Positions 9,890 through 19,989 of a DNA stretch of 64,000 bases are shown here, one piece after another. Numbering within the stretch: position 1 is the stretch's first letter; every line of letters begins with the position of its first letter. Where the stretch lies: contig JAJPID010000039.1 in NCBI GenBank assembly GCA_021324945.1, positions 40,892-104,891 of the forward strand. Reading direction: 5' to 3'. Origin of the DNA: Lysobacterales bacterium. GTDB lineage: Bacteria > Pseudomonadota > Gammaproteobacteria > Xanthomonadales > Rhodanobacteraceae. A program made the translations under genes and the position numbers. Below the pieces are notes generated by a model that saw only the letters and a list, made by a program, of their open reading frames with translations, was not told where the DNA came from and did not search any database.

Positions 9890-10357
9890 TTAGACCCCCT
9901 CGATCAGCGCGGCGTAACAGACGGGTTTGGCGAAGTGCGCGTGGATGTATGCAACGGCCGGATCAATGAATAGCCGCTCGATTAGGGTTTCTACTTCGAG
10001 GCCGTCGACCCCGTCCGCATCTAGCAACATGCCGTCTTGGTCGAATGCGCGCAGCGAGAGCAGCCGCGAGCGCAGCATTTGGGGCACTACAGCCACTTCG
10101 GCGAAGTGCCGCTCGTCTTCCCACACGTAGATCGCGTCACTCGAACGGAACGACGAATCCACCTTGTGATGTTCGTGGTGGGTAAGGATCACTTCTTCGC
10201 CGACTTGCGCATCGCCGAGACTGATGCGGCAGGGGAAACCGTGCGACTTGTCGGCAATGACGCGCATCGCGCCGCGCGCGGCGAGCGCTTCATACGGGAG
10301 CGAGAACAATTCGGCGAACGGTTGCGGCGACAGCCCTCGTTGAATGCGAAAGCTCAG
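9890..10357 (-). CDS. DUF1203-like protein, probable CTG start
   Basis: Frame is open upstream of the listed ORF (9890..10309) to a TGA; reads [CTG]SFRIQRGLSPQPFAELFSLPYEALAARG..., with GGAG 7 nt upstream of CTG. Confidence 0.65.
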   Translation of the reverse strand: MSFRIQRGLSPQPFAELFSLPYEALAARGAMRVIADKSHGFPCRISLGDAQVGEEVILTHHEHHKVDSSFRSSDAIYVWEDERHFAEVAVVPQMLRSRLLSLRAFDQDGMLLDADGVDGLEVETLIERLFIDPAVAYIHAHFAKPVCYAALIEGV

Positions 10358-10518
10358 GCTGCGACTCCGTCAAAAACCTGCCGCAAGCATGGCAATTCGT
10401 GCACCCTGCCGCCATCCGATTCTTGCGTATCAAGAAATCGACGCGAAAAAAACGGCGCCCGCAGAGGGTTCAACCCACCTTGCTGGCACCAGCCACGGAG
10501 GGTGTGACACGGATCATG

Positions 10519-10588
10519 CGCTGCACGCGCTTGACCCGCCGAAGCCGAGTCCGGGCGTGCACCGGACTCGGCGTGTCAAAGTGCAGCG
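10519..10588. other. Nested intergenic inverted repeat (RNA hairpin candidate)
   Basis: Inner stem GCCGAGTCCGG-gcgtgca-CCGGACTCGGC (perfect 11 bp); outer arms CGCTGCAC/GTGCAGCG. Confidence 0.7.
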
Positions 10589-10723
10589 TCTGCCCCGAGC
10601 TTGATCCGGGGAGACCACTTTCTCAATGGTCTGTCGGACACGTGCCGGTCTCCGCCAAAAGACGCGGCCATCGTCCCTGATGCGGCCGTCCATTGGCCGC
10701 GCTCCAACTGCATGTTCCCGCCC

Positions 10724-11256
10724 TCAGTCCTGCGACTTGGCGACTACGCTGCCATCGTCGGGATCGACCAGCACGTCCAGCGCCTTGCCGCTCTTGTCTT
10801 GGACGTCGGCGCTCCACAAGCCATTGTCGAATTTCACGTGGCCGATGTTGGTGTAGCCCTGCGCGGTGAGCTTGGCCTTGACTTCGTCCTCGTTGAGTTT
10901 GGACGGCGCATCCGCCTGATACACCTTGCCCGTGACCGGCGCCACCTTGATCTTCACCACTTCTTGTTGCCGCCGCGCGCCTTGGCCTGCCACACGCCGT
11001 CCTTGAACTCCAGCCCCTTCACTTCCTTGTAGCCCGCCTGCGCAATGTCGCCTTTGATGGCGTCCTCACTGAGCGCGCCGGAGGGCGGCACCGTACCCCA
11101 CGTCTTCGTCGTGGTCGTGGTGGTGGTGATGGAATCGGCCGGCGTCGCGGCCGAGGCAGTGGTCTGCGTGGTTTGCGAAGTCGTGGTCTGCGCCATCGCG
11201 ACGCCGCCGATGCACAGTCCGATCAGCAAGGGAAGAACCTGCTTGTTCATGATCAC
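10724..11256 (-). pseudogene. PepSY-like exported protein, frameshifted
   Basis: ORFs 10954..11256 and 10724..10993 are two halves with repeated GYKEVKGLEFKDGVWQAKA / GYTNIGHVKFDNGLWSADV units; a -1 shift near 10958-10966 joins them. Confidence 0.7.
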
Positions 11257-11348
11257 TCCTTGTGTGCCTGCGGAAAATCTGCGGCCACTCTGCGCAGACG
11301 CAATTCAACGTCCGGTGAATCCGCCGCGCGCGCCTCAGCCGGTGTTCA

Positions 11349-13019
11349 TTGAAACTTTTTCCCGATTCGATGCTGTTACGCTTGGCGGGTTTCCGGCGCG
11401 CATCGATGATGAAATCCGACGGCATCGCCTTCCACCATCCGCTGGCATTCTGGTTCGGCTGCCTCGCAGTCGCGGCCGGCGTGTGTCTGCACATGCCGAT
11501 GTACATCATGGCCGCGCCGATGCACTACCACTTGGCCGGCATGGCGATGGACACACCGATGTCGATCGGCATGGGGCTGATTCCCTGCGGCGTGTTGCTC
11601 GCTGCCTACGGGCTGATGCCGCATCTTGCGCAACTGCATCAAAGCCTGCACGGCCACGGCAATCATCTTTATTTTCACGTCGCCGATGGCGTGCCGCTCA
11701 ATGGCGAGCATTGGAAACTGGTGATCGTGCTGGCGGTCGCTTTGACGGTCGACGTGATGAAGCCCGCTTCGATCGCCTTCGTGATGCCCGGCATGGTGCA
11801 CGAGTATTCGATCACGCAATCCACCGCCGGCTATCTCGCGCTGTCCGCGTTGACGGGCACCGCGGTGGGCTCGGTGATCTGGGGACGCATCGCCGATCTG
11901 TTCGGACGGCGCGCGGCGATCCTGCTCTCGGCCATCCTGTTCATGGGCACCGCGATCTGCGGCACCATGCCTTCGTTCGGCTGGAATCTGGTGATGTGTT
12001 TCCTGATGGGCGCGGCGGCCGGGGGCATGCTGCCGATCGCGTTCACGCTGATGGCCGAGACCATTCCGACCGCGCATCGCGGCTGGCTGCTGGTGGCGCT
12101 GGGCGGCATCGGCACGTCGGCCGGTTATCTCGCCGCATCCGGCGCAGCGACGCTGCTTGAACCGACGTTCTCCTGGCGCGTGCTGTGGCTGCTCAATTTG
12201 CCGACCGGCGCGCTGATCGTGTTCCTCAATCGCTACATTCCAGAATCGCCGCGGTTTCTCTCCAACAACGGATTGCAGCGCGAAGCGCGCGCGGTGCTGA
12301 TGCGCTTCGCGGGATCGAAAAATGATCTGGTGGCGGACGTAACCGATCCGTCGGAAGACACCCACATCCTCGAAATCGTGCATCCGGTGGCGGAAGTGCG
12401 CGAATTGCTGCGCGGCCGCTACGCGCGCATCAGCGCGGGCTTGGCGGTGTGCGGCCTGGCATGGGGCCTGGCGAATTTCGGATTTTTATTGTGGCTGCCT
12501 GGAAATCTGGAACGGATGGGGTTGAACGCGCATGCGGCCAGTACACTGATGGCGAAGTCGGCGTTGCTGGCGGTTCCCGGCATCGCGGTGGTGGTGTGCA
12601 TGTATCAATACTGGAGCAGCGTGCGCACGCTGGTGCTGTTCATCGCGCTCTCGACGGTTTCATTGCTGGCCTTTCTGCTGATCGAGATGCTGCACTTGCG
12701 ATCCGCAGTGTTCACCATCGCCGCGACCGTTGCGCTGCTGATCGGCATCAGCGGCGTGATCGCAACGATGATTCCGTATTCGGCTGAAATCTATCCTGTG
12801 CACCTTCGCGGCACCGGCTCCGGCGTGATCGCGGCCAGTTCCAAAGCCGGCGGCATCCTCGGCGCAGGCCTGGGTGTACTCGACTTGTTCCGCAACTTCA
12901 CGCTGTCCGCCATCGTCATCGCCGTACCGATGGCGATCGCCGGAATCATGGTCGCCCGCGCCGGCATCGAAACCCGCGGTCACGCGCTGGAAGCGATCCA
13001 GCGCGCCATGGCTGAGTGA
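11349..13019 (+). CDS. MFS transporter (sugar-transporter-like)
   Basis: 12-TM pattern, GSVIWGRIADLFGRRAAIL and ESPRFL motifs; start could also be ATG 11370 or 11406. Confidence 0.88.
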   Translation: MKLFPDSMLLRLAGFRRASMMKSDGIAFHHPLAFWFGCLAVAAGVCLHMPMYIMAAPMHYHLAGMAMDTPMSIGMGLIPCGVLLAAYGLMPHLAQLHQSLHGHGNHLYFHVADGVPLNGEHWKLVIVLAVALTVDVMKPASIAFVMPGMVHEYSITQSTAGYLALSALTGTAVGSVIWGRIADLFGRRAAILLSAILFMGTAICGTMPSFGWNLVMCFLMGAAAGGMLPIAFTLMAETIPTAHRGWLLVALGGIGTSAGYLAASGAATLLEPTFSWRVLWLLNLPTGALIVFLNRYIPESPRFLSNNGLQREARAVLMRFAGSKNDLVADVTDPSEDTHILEIVHPVAEVRELLRGRYARISAGLAVCGLAWGLANFGFLLWLPGNLERMGLNAHAASTLMAKSALLAVPGIAVVVCMYQYWSSVRTLVLFIALSTVSLLAFLLIEMLHLRSAVFTIAATVALLIGISGVIATMIPYSAEIYPVHLRGTGSGVIAASSKAGGILGAGLGVLDLFRNFTLSAIVIAVPMAIAGIMVARAGIETRGHALEAIQRAMAE

Positions 13020-13078
13020 TGCAGGGCGGGCTCTGCCCGCCGCATCATGGGTGGCGTTAGCGGACGAAGTCCGCCCGA

Positions 13079-15952
13079 CTACACCGTCACCGGATTCGGC
13101 TTGTCCGGATCGAGCTTCCAGAGTTTCATGGCGCGTGCCACTTCCTTGCGGTCGATCGCGCCGTCGTCGGCCAGCGCGGTCAGCGCGGCGTGCGCGATCC
13201 AGTGGCGATCCACTTCGAAGAACGCGCGCAGGTGTTCGCGCGTGTCGCTGCGGCCGTAACCGTCGGTGCCGAGCGCGATGTAGCGTTTACCCTGGGGCAT
13301 GAAAGCGCGGATCTGGTCGGCGTACTCGCGCACATAATCGGTGGCCGCGATCGCAGGGCCTTCGCGATCAGACAGGCATTGCATCACATAGGGCACGCGC
13401 TGCTCCTTCGCTTCCGGATGCAAGCGGTTCCAACGCTCGCAATCGAATCCGTCGCGGCGCAGTTCGCTGAAACTCGGGCACGACCAGATGTCCGCCGCCA
13501 CGCCGAATTCCTTTTCCAGCAAGTCCGCCGCGGCGATGGCCTCGCGCAGGATCGTGCCCGAGCCCAGCAATTGCACGCGCAACTTCTTGGCTTTGTTTTT
13601 CTCCGTCTCCCGTTTCCCGTCTGCCGTCTTGCGACTCTTCGATACCACCGCTTTCGCGTGCACCCTCGTCTCGCGCCGATGCGGCCCGTCGATTTCCGGC
13701 ACGCGCGACTCGCCGTGCTTGTCGAATTTGGCTTCCGCGGTCGGTGCGCCTACGGGCAGCGGATGATCGGCGTCGCGGAACAGATACATGCCGCGCACGA
13801 TGCCTTCTTCGCAACCTTGTGGCATGTCCGGATGCGCGTAGTTCTCGTTCATCACGGTGACGTAGTAATAGACGTCTTCCTGGCTCTCCAGCATGCGGCG
13901 CACGCCATCCTGCAGGATTACCGCAACTTCGTAGGAGAAGGTCGGATCGTACGCGCGGCAATTCGGGATGGCGCCGGCGAACAAGTGCGATGAGCCGTCT
14001 TCATGTTGCAGACCCTCGCCGTTCAGCGTGGTGCGGCCCGACGTGCCGCCGATCAGAAATCCACGCGCACGCGAATCGCCTGCGGCCCAGGCGAGATCGC
14101 CGATGCGCTGGAAGCCGAACATCGAGTAATAGATGAAGAACGGCAGCATCGGCAGATCGGATACCGAATAGCTGGTCGCGCCGGCGATCCATGCCGACAT
14201 GCCCCCGGCCTCGCTGATGCCTTCCTGCAACACTTGGCCCTTGGTGTCTTCGCGGTAATACAGCAGTTGATCGGCATCCTGCGGTTTGTACTTCTGCCCG
14301 AACGGCGCGTAGATGCCAATCTGGCGGAACATGCCTTCCATACCGAAGGTGCGCGCCTCATCGGCGACGATCGGCACCACCCGCGGGCCGATCTGCTTGT
14401 CGCGCAGCAAGAGGTTCATGGCGCGCACCAGCGCCATGGTGGTGGAAATCTCACGGTCGCCGGTGCCCTTGGTGATCTGCTCGAAGGCTTTCAATTCCGG
14501 CGCGAGCAGCGGTTGCGAAGCCTTGCGCCGGCGCTGTGGCAGGTAACCGCCGAGCGCCTTGCGGCGTTCGTGCAGGTACTCGACTTCCGGCGAATTCTTG
14601 CCAGGGTGGAAGTACGGCACCGATTCGACTTCCTCGCCCTTCAATTTCTCGTCGGGAATCGGAATATTGAAACGATCACGGAAGGCGACGATCGCTTCCT
14701 CGTGCATCTTCTTCTGCTGGTGCGTGATGTTCTGCGACTCGCCCGCTGCGCCCATGCCGTAGCCCTTGACGGTTTTCGCCAGGATTACCGTCGGCATGCC
14801 TTGGGTGTTCACCGCCGCGTGGTACGCGGCATAGACCTTGTGCGGATCGTGACCGCCGCGGTTCAACCGCCACACGTCGTCGTCCGACAATGACGCCACC
14901 ATCGCCGCGGTTTCCGGATATTTGCCGAAGAAATGTTCGCGCGTGTACGCCCCCCCGAACGCCTTGCAAGCCTGGTATTCACCGTCCACCGTTTCCATCA
15001 TCAGCTTGCGCAACACGCCCTTGGTGTCGCGCGCCAGCAGCGGATCCCAGTACGACCCCCAGATCAGCTTGATCACGTTCCACTCGGCGCCGCGGAACAC
15101 ACCTTCCAGTTCCTGGATGATCTTGCCGTTGCCGCGCACGGGGCCGTCCAGCCGCTGCAGGTTGCAGTTGATCACGAAGATCAGGTTGTCGAGTTTCTCG
15201 CGCCCGGCCAGCGAAATCGCGCCCAAGGTTTCCGGTTCATCGGTTTCGCCGTCGCCGATGAAGCACCACACCTTGCGGTCGGTCTTGGGGCAAAGGCCGC
15301 GGCTTTCCAGATATTTCCAGAACTGCGCCTGATAGATCGCCTGGATCGGGCCTAGACCCATCGACACCGTCGGCGTCTGCCAGTAGTCGGGCATCAGCCA
15401 CGGATGGGGATAGGAAGACAGACCCTTGCCGCCGACTTCCATGCGAAAGTGATCAAGCTGGTCTTCGGTGAGCCGGCCTTCCAGATACGAACGCGCGTAG
15501 ATGCCGGGCGACGAATGGCCCTGATAGAAAATCAGGTCGCCGGGATGTTCTGGCGAAGGCGCGCGCCAGAAATGATTGAAGCCCACGTCGTACAGCGTGG
15601 CGCTGGAGGCGAAGCTCGCGATGTGACCGCCAAGTTCTCCCGGCCTGCGATTAGCGCGTACCACCATCGCCATCGCATTCCAGCGGATGATCGAACGGAT
15701 GCGCCATTCCATCGCCGCATCGCCCGGCGACTTCGCTTCCAGATGCGGCGGAATGGTGTTGATGTATTCGGTGGTGGGGTCGAACGGCAGGTGCCCGCCG
15801 GCGCGGCGCGTCTCGTCCACCATCTTTTCCAGCAACTGATGCGCGCGCTCCGTGCCTTCGGCCTGGATCACCGCCTCGATGGATTCGATCCATTCGCGGG
15901 TTTCGATGGGGTCCGGATCGGCGTCCAGCAGTTCGCGGGTGAGATCATTCAT
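13079..15952 (-). CDS. aceE: Pyruvate dehydrogenase (acetyl-transferring), homodimeric E1 component
   Basis: Near full-length similarity to AceE (ESIEAVIQAEG, GHIASFASSATLYDVGFNHFWR, CFIGDGETDEPETLGAISLAGREKLDNLIFVINCNLQRLDGPVRGNGKIIQELEGVFRGAEWNVIKLIWG). Confidence 0.97.
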   Translation of the reverse strand: MNDLTRELLDADPDPIETREWIESIEAVIQAEGTERAHQLLEKMVDETRRAGGHLPFDPTTEYINTIPPHLEAKSPGDAAMEWRIRSIIRWNAMAMVVRANRRPGELGGHIASFASSATLYDVGFNHFWRAPSPEHPGDLIFYQGHSSPGIYARSYLEGRLTEDQLDHFRMEVGGKGLSSYPHPWLMPDYWQTPTVSMGLGPIQAIYQAQFWKYLESRGLCPKTDRKVWCFIGDGETDEPETLGAISLAGREKLDNLIFVINCNLQRLDGPVRGNGKIIQELEGVFRGAEWNVIKLIWGSYWDPLLARDTKGVLRKLMMETVDGEYQACKAFGGAYTREHFFGKYPETAAMVASLSDDDVWRLNRGGHDPHKVYAAYHAAVNTQGMPTVILAKTVKGYGMGAAGESQNITHQQKKMHEEAIVAFRDRFNIPIPDEKLKGEEVESVPYFHPGKNSPEVEYLHERRKALGGYLPQRRRKASQPLLAPELKAFEQITKGTGDREISTTMALVRAMNLLLRDKQIGPRVVPIVADEARTFGMEGMFRQIGIYAPFGQKYKPQDADQLLYYREDTKGQVLQEGISEAGGMSAWIAGATSYSVSDLPMLPFFIYYSMFGFQRIGDLAWAAGDSRARGFLIGGTSGRTTLNGEGLQHEDGSSHLFAGAIPNCRAYDPTFSYEVAVILQDGVRRMLESQEDVYYYVTVMNENYAHPDMPQGCEEGIVRGMYLFRDADHPLPVGAPTAEAKFDKHGESRVPEIDGPHRRETRVHAKAVVSKSRKTADGKRETEKNKAKKLRVQLLGSGTILREAIAAADLLEKEFGVAADIWSCPSFSELRRDGFDCERWNRLHPEAKEQRVPYVMQCLSDREGPAIAATDYVREYADQIRAFMPQGKRYIALGTDGYGRSDTREHLRAFFEVDRHWIAHAALTALADDGAIDRKEVARAMKLWKLDPDKPNPVTV

Positions 15953-15997
15953 TGCACTTTCCTTGCGCGCATCGAAACGCGCGCCTTGCAGTTGGAT

Positions 15998-18322
15998 TCA
16001 TTCGCGCCGCGCGCGTTCCGCTTCCGCGCGATCGTATTCGCGTTGCGTCGCCGCGCGAATCTGCGCCTCCACGCAGGCGATCGCGGTCATGTTGACTACG
16101 CGCCGCACCGTCGCCTGCGGCGTCAGCACGTGCGCGGGTTTGGCCACGCCCATCAGGATCGGCCCGATCACCACGCCATCGGCCAGCACACGCGTCATGT
16201 TGAAGGCGGTGTTGGCGGCATCCAGATTCGGAAACACGAACACATTGGCACGGCCATTCAAGCGCGAATTGGGAAACACGCGCTCGCGCAAGGCGGCATC
16301 CAGCGCCAGATCGGCCTGCATCTCGCCTTCCACCTCGAGTTTCGGCACGCGCTGGCGGATCAGCCGCAGCGCTTCCTGCATCTTGCGCGCCGACGGGTTG
16401 TCGCGGCTGCCGAAGTTCGAGGCGGCCAGCAACGCGACCTTCGGTTCGATGCCGAACAATTTCAGGCGCAACGATGCCTGCAGGGTGGCGGTCGCGATCT
16501 GCTCGGCGTCCGGCTCGTCCTGCACGTGCGTGTCGACGAAGAAGTACGTGCCCGATTCGTTGGCGATCGCCGTCATCGAGGCCGGAGCGCCGAGGCCGCG
16601 ATCCAGCCCGATCACGTCCAGCAAATAAGCGAGCTTCTTTTGATAGCGGCCGACCGTGCCGCAGATCATCGCATCGGCCTCACCGCGTTCCACCATCAGC
16701 GCGGCTATCACGGTTGAGCGCGAGCGCACGATCGATTTCGCCAACGCCGGCGTGATGCCCCGCCGCTGCATCAAGTCGTAATAGTGCCGCCAATACGCGT
16801 CGAAGCGAGGATCGGAATGAATGTTGCACAGCTCAAAATCGCGGCCGGCTTCCAGCCGCAGGCCGATACGTTCGATGCGCCGCGCGATCACTTCGGGACG
16901 GCCGATCAGAATCGGTTGTGCGATTTTCTCGTCCACCACCGTCTGCACGGCGCGCAGCACGGTTTCCTCTTCACCTTCCGCGTACACCACGCGCTTGGGA
17001 TCGTTTTTCGCGCGTTCGAACACCGGCTTCATGACCAGCCCGGTGCGGAACACGAACTGCATCAGCTTGTCGGTGTAGGCGTGCAAATCCGCGATCGGGC
17101 GCGTGGCAACGCCCGATTCCATCGCGGCCTTCGCCACCGCCGGCGCGAGTTGCACCAACAGCCGTGGATCGAACGGCTGCGGAATCAGGTAATCCGGCCC
17201 GAAATGCGGCGGCTTGCCCCCGTAGGCACGCGCGGCGATATCGGACCCCTCACGCCGCGCCAGTTCCGCGATCGCGCGCACGCAGGCGACCTTCATCGCC
17301 TCGTTGATCGCCGTCGCGCCCACATCCAGCGCGCCGCGGAAGATGTACGGAAAACACAGCGCGTTGTTGACCTGGTTGGGAAAATCCGAGCGCCCGGTCG
17401 CGATCACGCAATCCGGGCGCACGCGCAGCGCCTCGTCGGGCATGATCTCGGGTGTGGGATTGGCCAGCGCCAGCACGATGGGTTTGTCCGCCATCATCGC
17501 CAGCATTTCGGGTTTGAGTACGCCGCCGGCGGAAAGGCCGAGAAATACGTCCGCGCCACGCACGATTTCCGCCAGCGTGCGGGCGTTGGTGTCGCGCGCG
17601 TAGCGCGCACGATCGGCATCCATGCCTGCGCGCCCTTTGTAGAGCACACCATCGCGATCGATCGCCAGAATGTTTTCCGGCTTCACCCCCAGCGCGACCA
17701 GCATGTCGAGGCATGCGATGCCCGCCGCGCCCGCGCCGGCGTGCGCGATGCGCACGTCCTCGATTTTCTTGCCGACCACGCGCAGCGCGTTGATCAGCGC
17801 CGCGCCGACGATGATCGCCGTGCCATGCTGGTCGTCGTGGAACACCGGAATCTTCATCCGTTCGCGCAACTTGCGCTCGACGATGAAGCACTCCGGCGCT
17901 TTGATGTCCTCCAGATTGATGCCGCCAAAGGTCGGCTCGAGTGAAGCGATGATGTCGACCAGCTTGTTCGGATCCTTCTCCGAAATCTCGATGTCGAACA
18001 CATCGATGCCGGCGAACTTGCGGAACAGCACGCCCTTGCCTTCCATCACCGGCTTGCCGGCCAGCGGTCCGATGTCGCCCAAGCCCAGCACCGCGGTACC
18101 GTTGGTGACCACGCCCACCAGATTGCCGCGCGCGGTGAGTTCGGAAGCTGCGCGCGGATCCTCGACGATGGCTTCGCAGGCGTAGGCCACGCCCGGCGAA
18201 TACGCCAGCGACAACTCGCGCGCGTTCAACAGGGATTTCGTCGGCGTGACGCGAATCTTGCCCGCCGGTGCGTGCCGGTGGTATTCGAGCGCAGCTTGTT
18301 TGAGTTCCTCGGGCAGGGGCAT
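15998..18322 (-). CDS. maeB: NADP-dependent malic enzyme with C-terminal phosphotransacetylase-like domain
   Basis: [49 protein letters not shown]-terminal PTA-like region. Confidence 0.95.
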   Translation of the reverse strand: MPLPEELKQAALEYHRHAPAGKIRVTPTKSLLNARELSLAYSPGVAYACEAIVEDPRAASELTARGNLVGVVTNGTAVLGLGDIGPLAGKPVMEGKGVLFRKFAGIDVFDIEISEKDPNKLVDIIASLEPTFGGINLEDIKAPECFIVERKLRERMKIPVFHDDQHGTAIIVGAALINALRVVGKKIEDVRIAHAGAGAAGIACLDMLVALGVKPENILAIDRDGVLYKGRAGMDADRARYARDTNARTLAEIVRGADVFLGLSAGGVLKPEMLAMMADKPIVLALANPTPEIMPDEALRVRPDCVIATGRSDFPNQVNNALCFPYIFRGALDVGATAINEAMKVACVRAIAELARREGSDIAARAYGGKPPHFGPDYLIPQPFDPRLLVQLAPAVAKAAMESGVATRPIADLHAYTDKLMQFVFRTGLVMKPVFERAKNDPKRVVYAEGEEETVLRAVQTVVDEKIAQPILIGRPEVIARRIERIGLRLEAGRDFELCNIHSDPRFDAYWRHYYDLMQRRGITPALAKSIVRSRSTVIAALMVERGEADAMICGTVGRYQKKLAYLLDVIGLDRGLGAPASMTAIANESGTYFFVDTHVQDEPDAEQIATATLQASLRLKLFGIEPKVALLAASNFGSRDNPSARKMQEALRLIRQRVPKLEVEGEMQADLALDAALRERVFPNSRLNGRANVFVFPNLDAANTAFNMTRVLADGVVIGPILMGVAKPAHVLTPQATVRRVVNMTAIACVEAQIRAATQREYDRAEAERARRE

Positions 18323-18363
18323 GCGTGCAGCAAACGCGAAGCGGTTTGCGAATATACCACGTG

Positions 18364-18383
18364 CCCCGCAAAGCCTTGCGGGG
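18364..18383 (-). other. Hairpin in the upstream region of maeB
   Basis: CCCCGCAA-AGCC-TTGCGGGG, perfect 8-bp stem. Confidence 0.55.
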
Positions 18384-18479
18384 AAAGGCTCTCCGCGCTC
18401 AACGTTCCGTCAAGGGCGTCGGTGACCTGATGAAAAATGGACCTCACCCCTTTTTTGGATTGAGCGCATCGTCACTCAG

Positions 18480-18720
18480 CGTCTGCGTCATGGTGGTCGC
18501 AGTGGCCGCGTTCGAGTTGTTCGCGCCCCACCGTCAACGCCACTTGCGAAATGGAGCCGGAGGTATACGAGTAACTCGCCTTGTTGCCGTCGGGATAGTT
18601 GGAAGACCGTCAGTTGTCCGGTGTTGGTATAGCTGTAACCGAGCGAATACGTCGTACCATCGACGGTGAAACCACGGCCTTGAATCCACTTTGGTCGCTT
18701 GATCCGCGCCGGCAATCTTC
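18480..18720 (-). pseudogene. Decayed YD-repeat/Rhs-like fragment
   Basis: Reverse strand: GFTVDGTTYSLGYSYTNTGQLT then, after a frameshift, NYPDGNKASYSYTSGSISQVALTVG; no intact parent ORF. Confidence 0.65.
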
Positions 18721-18732
18721 ACGTCAAGCGAT

Positions 18733-19989
18733 TCATGCGCTGTCCCAATCTCCGATCCGTCCCATCCTGATCCGATTCGCGAACAGCGAGAACGCCAGCT
18801 TGCCCGCCAGCCCGTGCGACTGCTGCAACCACGGTGGCACATATTTCGGCGCGATGATCGAACCGTCGGCGAAGCAGGGCTTCAAGGCGATCACGTCTTC
18901 CAGTGCGAACTTGCCGGCGAACAGGTTGCGCAGCAGATCCAGCCGCCGGCGCTTGAATGCCCAGCGGAAGAACGTGTGTACGGTCAGCAATCCGGCGAGA
19001 TACACATTGTCCTTGGTGAATGCCGCGCCGCCGCCCGGCGGCACCCCGCGGAACACGCGCTGCGTGGAAGTGAAGCTGTCATTCTCGCTTTGTCCGTGCT
19101 CGCGGAAATAGCGGAACACTTCGATGAAATCCGCGCCCTGCAACGCCATCTCGATCGCGAGGATGCGCAAGCTGATGCGTTTCAAGCGCGCGATGTCGAT
19201 CGAGCCCGACATCAGTTCGGCAAATACGGCCAGCCCTTCCTGGGTCGCGGTGACCCGGGGCGAAGTTCGCGAGAGCGACTGCAACACCGGCTGCGCGCGG
19301 CCATTCAACGCGGTCAGGCTGTGCACAAAAGCTTCGTGAGCCAGCAACTGGTTGCGGTCGTATTCGTTGAAGGAGGTCGAGGCGCGGATGCGAATGCGCG
19401 CGGCACCGGCCGCGGCCTTGGCGGTCAACTGATCGTCCAGTTCCACCTTGACCACGCCGGCACCGAAGAAAGCGTCGACTTCGCGCTGTACTTCATCGCG
19501 CAAGCGCGGCGCGGAGATCGCGCGATCGTCGGCATCCGCGCCCAAACCATCGCCTAGCTTCTCTGCGATCGACAGGAAATATTTCGCGGCATCCAGATTG
19601 GTGTGCGAACCGCCCGGCAGTGCGTCATCCGGCTTGCCGTAAAGCGCGATCGAGCACGCGGTGAACGCCGGCCTGCCGATCGCTTCCAGCATCGATGCGG
19701 CGAGGTTCCACGACTGCGCGCTGCGTTGCAGATACGCGCCGAGCGGATGCGCGGCATCGGCAAGATTCGCGATCTGATCCAGCTCCGCGCGCTGCGCGGA
19801 AAAATCAGGGCACGCGTATTCGATCTTCGGCAGCGCCTCGCGCCCGTTGCCGAGGTTCTCTAGGAACTTCCTCTCCACGCGCGCCGGCCACGCCACCGCG
19901 CCCAGCACGTGCATGCCGCGCACCGCTTCGACAAGCCGCTTGTCCAGTGCGGCGTAGTGCGCGAGTTCCGCGGAGGACGCGGCGCTCAT
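18733..19989 (-). CDS. Flavohemoglobin expression-modulating QEGLA motif protein (DUF1704-like)
   Basis: TQEGLAVFAELMSG and LLAHEAFVHSLT motifs; start MSAASSAELAHYAALD overlaps rsgA stop. Confidence 0.85.
   Translation of the reverse strand: MSAASSAELAHYAALDKRLVEAVRGMHVLGAVAWPARVERKFLENLGNGREALPKIEYACPDFSAQRAELDQIANLADAAHPLGAYLQRSAQSWNLAASMLEAIGRPAFTACSIALYGKPDDALPGGSHTNLDAAKYFLSIAEKLGDGLGADADDRAISAPRLRDEVQREVDAFFGAGVVKVELDDQLTAKAAAGAARIRIRASTSFNEYDRNQLLAHEAFVHSLTALNGRAQPVLQSLSRTSPRVTATQEGLAVFAELMSGSIDIARLKRISLRILAIEMALQGADFIEVFRYFREHGQSENDSFTSTQRVFRGVPPGGGAAFTKDNVYLAGLLTVHTFFRWAFKRRRLDLLRNLFAGKFALEDVIALKPCFADGSIIAPKYVPPWLQQSHGLAGKLAFSLFANRIRMGRIGDWDSA

Noticed and set aside
10440-10510. tRNA-like GGTTCAACCC segment
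   Set aside because: No acceptor or anticodon stem around it; the T-loop-like string alone is not enough.
10958-10966. Programmed -1 ribosomal frameshift in the PepSY-like gene
   Set aside because: No X XXY YYZ heptamer or clear downstream pseudoknot; indel or sequencing error favoured.
15404-17944. Long + ORFs (15404..16717 and 16784..17944) antisense to aceE/maeB
   Set aside because: His/Arg/Gly-rich composition typical of antisense frames; opposite-strand genes are certain.
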